A DNA stretch of 64,000 nucleotides, from positions 28,481,201-28,545,200 of the forward strand of contig OZ038422.1 of NCBI GenBank assembly GCA_964036155.1, in the 5' to 3' direction. Source of the DNA: Diploscapter coronatus. Taxonomy: Eukaryota; Nematoda; Chromadorea; Rhabditida; Rhabditidae. Positions 63,176 to 64,000 of the stretch are shown in pieces (the first letter of the stretch is position 1; every line of letters begins with the position of its first letter). Below the pieces are notes generated by a model. It was not told where the DNA came from and did no database searches. It was given only the letters and a program-made list of their open reading frames with translations. A program made the translations under genes and the position numbers.

Positions 63176-64000
63176 ATTTCACCATCGTGATCACCTTCAT
63201 CGAAAACCCCCGTGTGGAAAGTTTCATCAAAATTTGTGGGTTCCTATGTAGGAACTTCTCTTGTTAGCTACCAACAGGAGCATCTTCACCTTCCTTATCT
63301 ATTTTTTTTTTTCGATAGTTAAGAAAAAATCATATCTTTATCTTGTCTGCAGGCAGCCCTGTAGATTTTCTCAATTTTTCGCCCTCTTTCAAATGTCCAT
63401 CATAACTCCTCTTTAACTCTTTTATTTTGCATGTGCATTGTTGAAGTACTCTATCGAGAAATAGCACTACTTTCGAGAGAATTACAGAGTCAGACAGAAG
63501 AAATAGCATTTAACAAGGAGAGAAGAGTGATGCTGAGAAGAGGAATGATAATTGAATATTCGGAGTGGCGTATGCCAGCCGGGAAGCGCTTCCGTAAATG
63601 GACGGTTACTAGAGATAGAGTTTTGAGGAGAGGGGAGAGAAAGAAAGCGAGGGAGAGAGAGAGGGGGGGAGAGAGAAATAAAGAAATATTATGTAAATTT
63701 GAGAGACCCATGGACGCAAAATCGTAGTAATGTTCTATGCTCTTCGCGTGATGGACATCCCTTTGCTTTTGAGAGCACCTCACTTCGGAATTCCATTCAT
63801 AACCATTTCCCTCGTTCCTTTTACATCTAAAATTTACGCACTCTCTTACTTTTCTTTCTTTCTTTCTTTATCTCTCATTTTGTCAAACTCTACATTTTTC
63901 TCTATCTTTCCCAGTCAAATTTTTATACTCTCTCATTTTCTTCCTTCCTCTTTCTGTACAATTGTAGTGCTATTTCACTTGTCTATTTCTTTTTCCTCTT
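63176..64000. repeat. Low-complexity intergenic end
   Basis: Purine-rich GA tract at about 63629-63690 and (CTTT)n at about 63850-63870, followed by pyrimidine-rich sequence to the end. Open frames here follow from the composition. No gene seen. Confidence 0.6.

Noticed and set aside
63431..63783. Overlapping frames near the right end
   Set aside because: Arg/Glu- and Leu/Ser-rich low-complexity translations of a GA tract.
1..64000. CRISPR arrays, prokaryotic operons, rRNA, intact tRNA or SL RNA genes
   Set aside because: No regularly spaced repeats, no Shine-Dalgarno context, and no recognisable rRNA, tRNA or SL1/SL2 sequence was seen; all genes are intron-rich.

Overview
The window is eukaryotic and almost certainly from a rhabditid nematode. 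The genes have many short introns, mostly with TTTCAG-type acceptors, in an AT-rich background. They include a nematode-specific SRT chemoreceptor, several small secreted Cys proteins, a CYP13-like P450, and a likely operon of two genes on the minus strand. Exon joins given here were checked by hand for reading phase. Coordinates could be off by a base or two in places, and no transcript evidence was available.

Left part (1-25.8 kb): the 5' part of an ENPP phosphodiesterase (minus, running off the left edge); two related 4-Cys secreted proteins (minus); a Cys-rich secreted protein (plus); a small tetraspan membrane protein (minus); PNKP and mrps-33 (minus, probable operon); then cct-8 and csn-4 (plus, in tandem), divergent from mrps-33. 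After a 3.5 kb repeat-filled stretch come an SRT receptor, a LITAF-domain protein (both plus) and an 87-aa gene of unknown function (minus).

Middle (26-49.2 kb): a large single-pass receptor on the minus strand. Its cytoplasmic tyrosine-kinase domain has lost the catalytic residues (HRD is HPH, DFG is AFG), and its extracellular stalk is extremely acidic. Its first exon seems to lie at 35.8 kb beyond a 3.3 kb intron. A small basic secreted protein follows, then a complete Slit orthologue (about 1447 aa, about 38 exons; four LRR blocks, EGF repeats, laminin G, cystine knot).

Right part (49.2-64 kb): poor in working genes and rich in mobile sequence. It holds an intact CYP with, just downstream, a copy of only its exon 1 and promoter. 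It also holds a decayed BLM-type RecQ helicase lying between a 252-bp GC-rich palindrome and a poly-T tract, long-TIR repeats on either side of that remnant, and a 665-bp TIR element whose same-length twin sits 41.7 kb away at 20.8 kb.

Housekeeping functions on the left are protein folding, the COP9 signalosome, DNA end repair and the mitochondrial ribosome. The centre holds cell-surface signalling and guidance genes.
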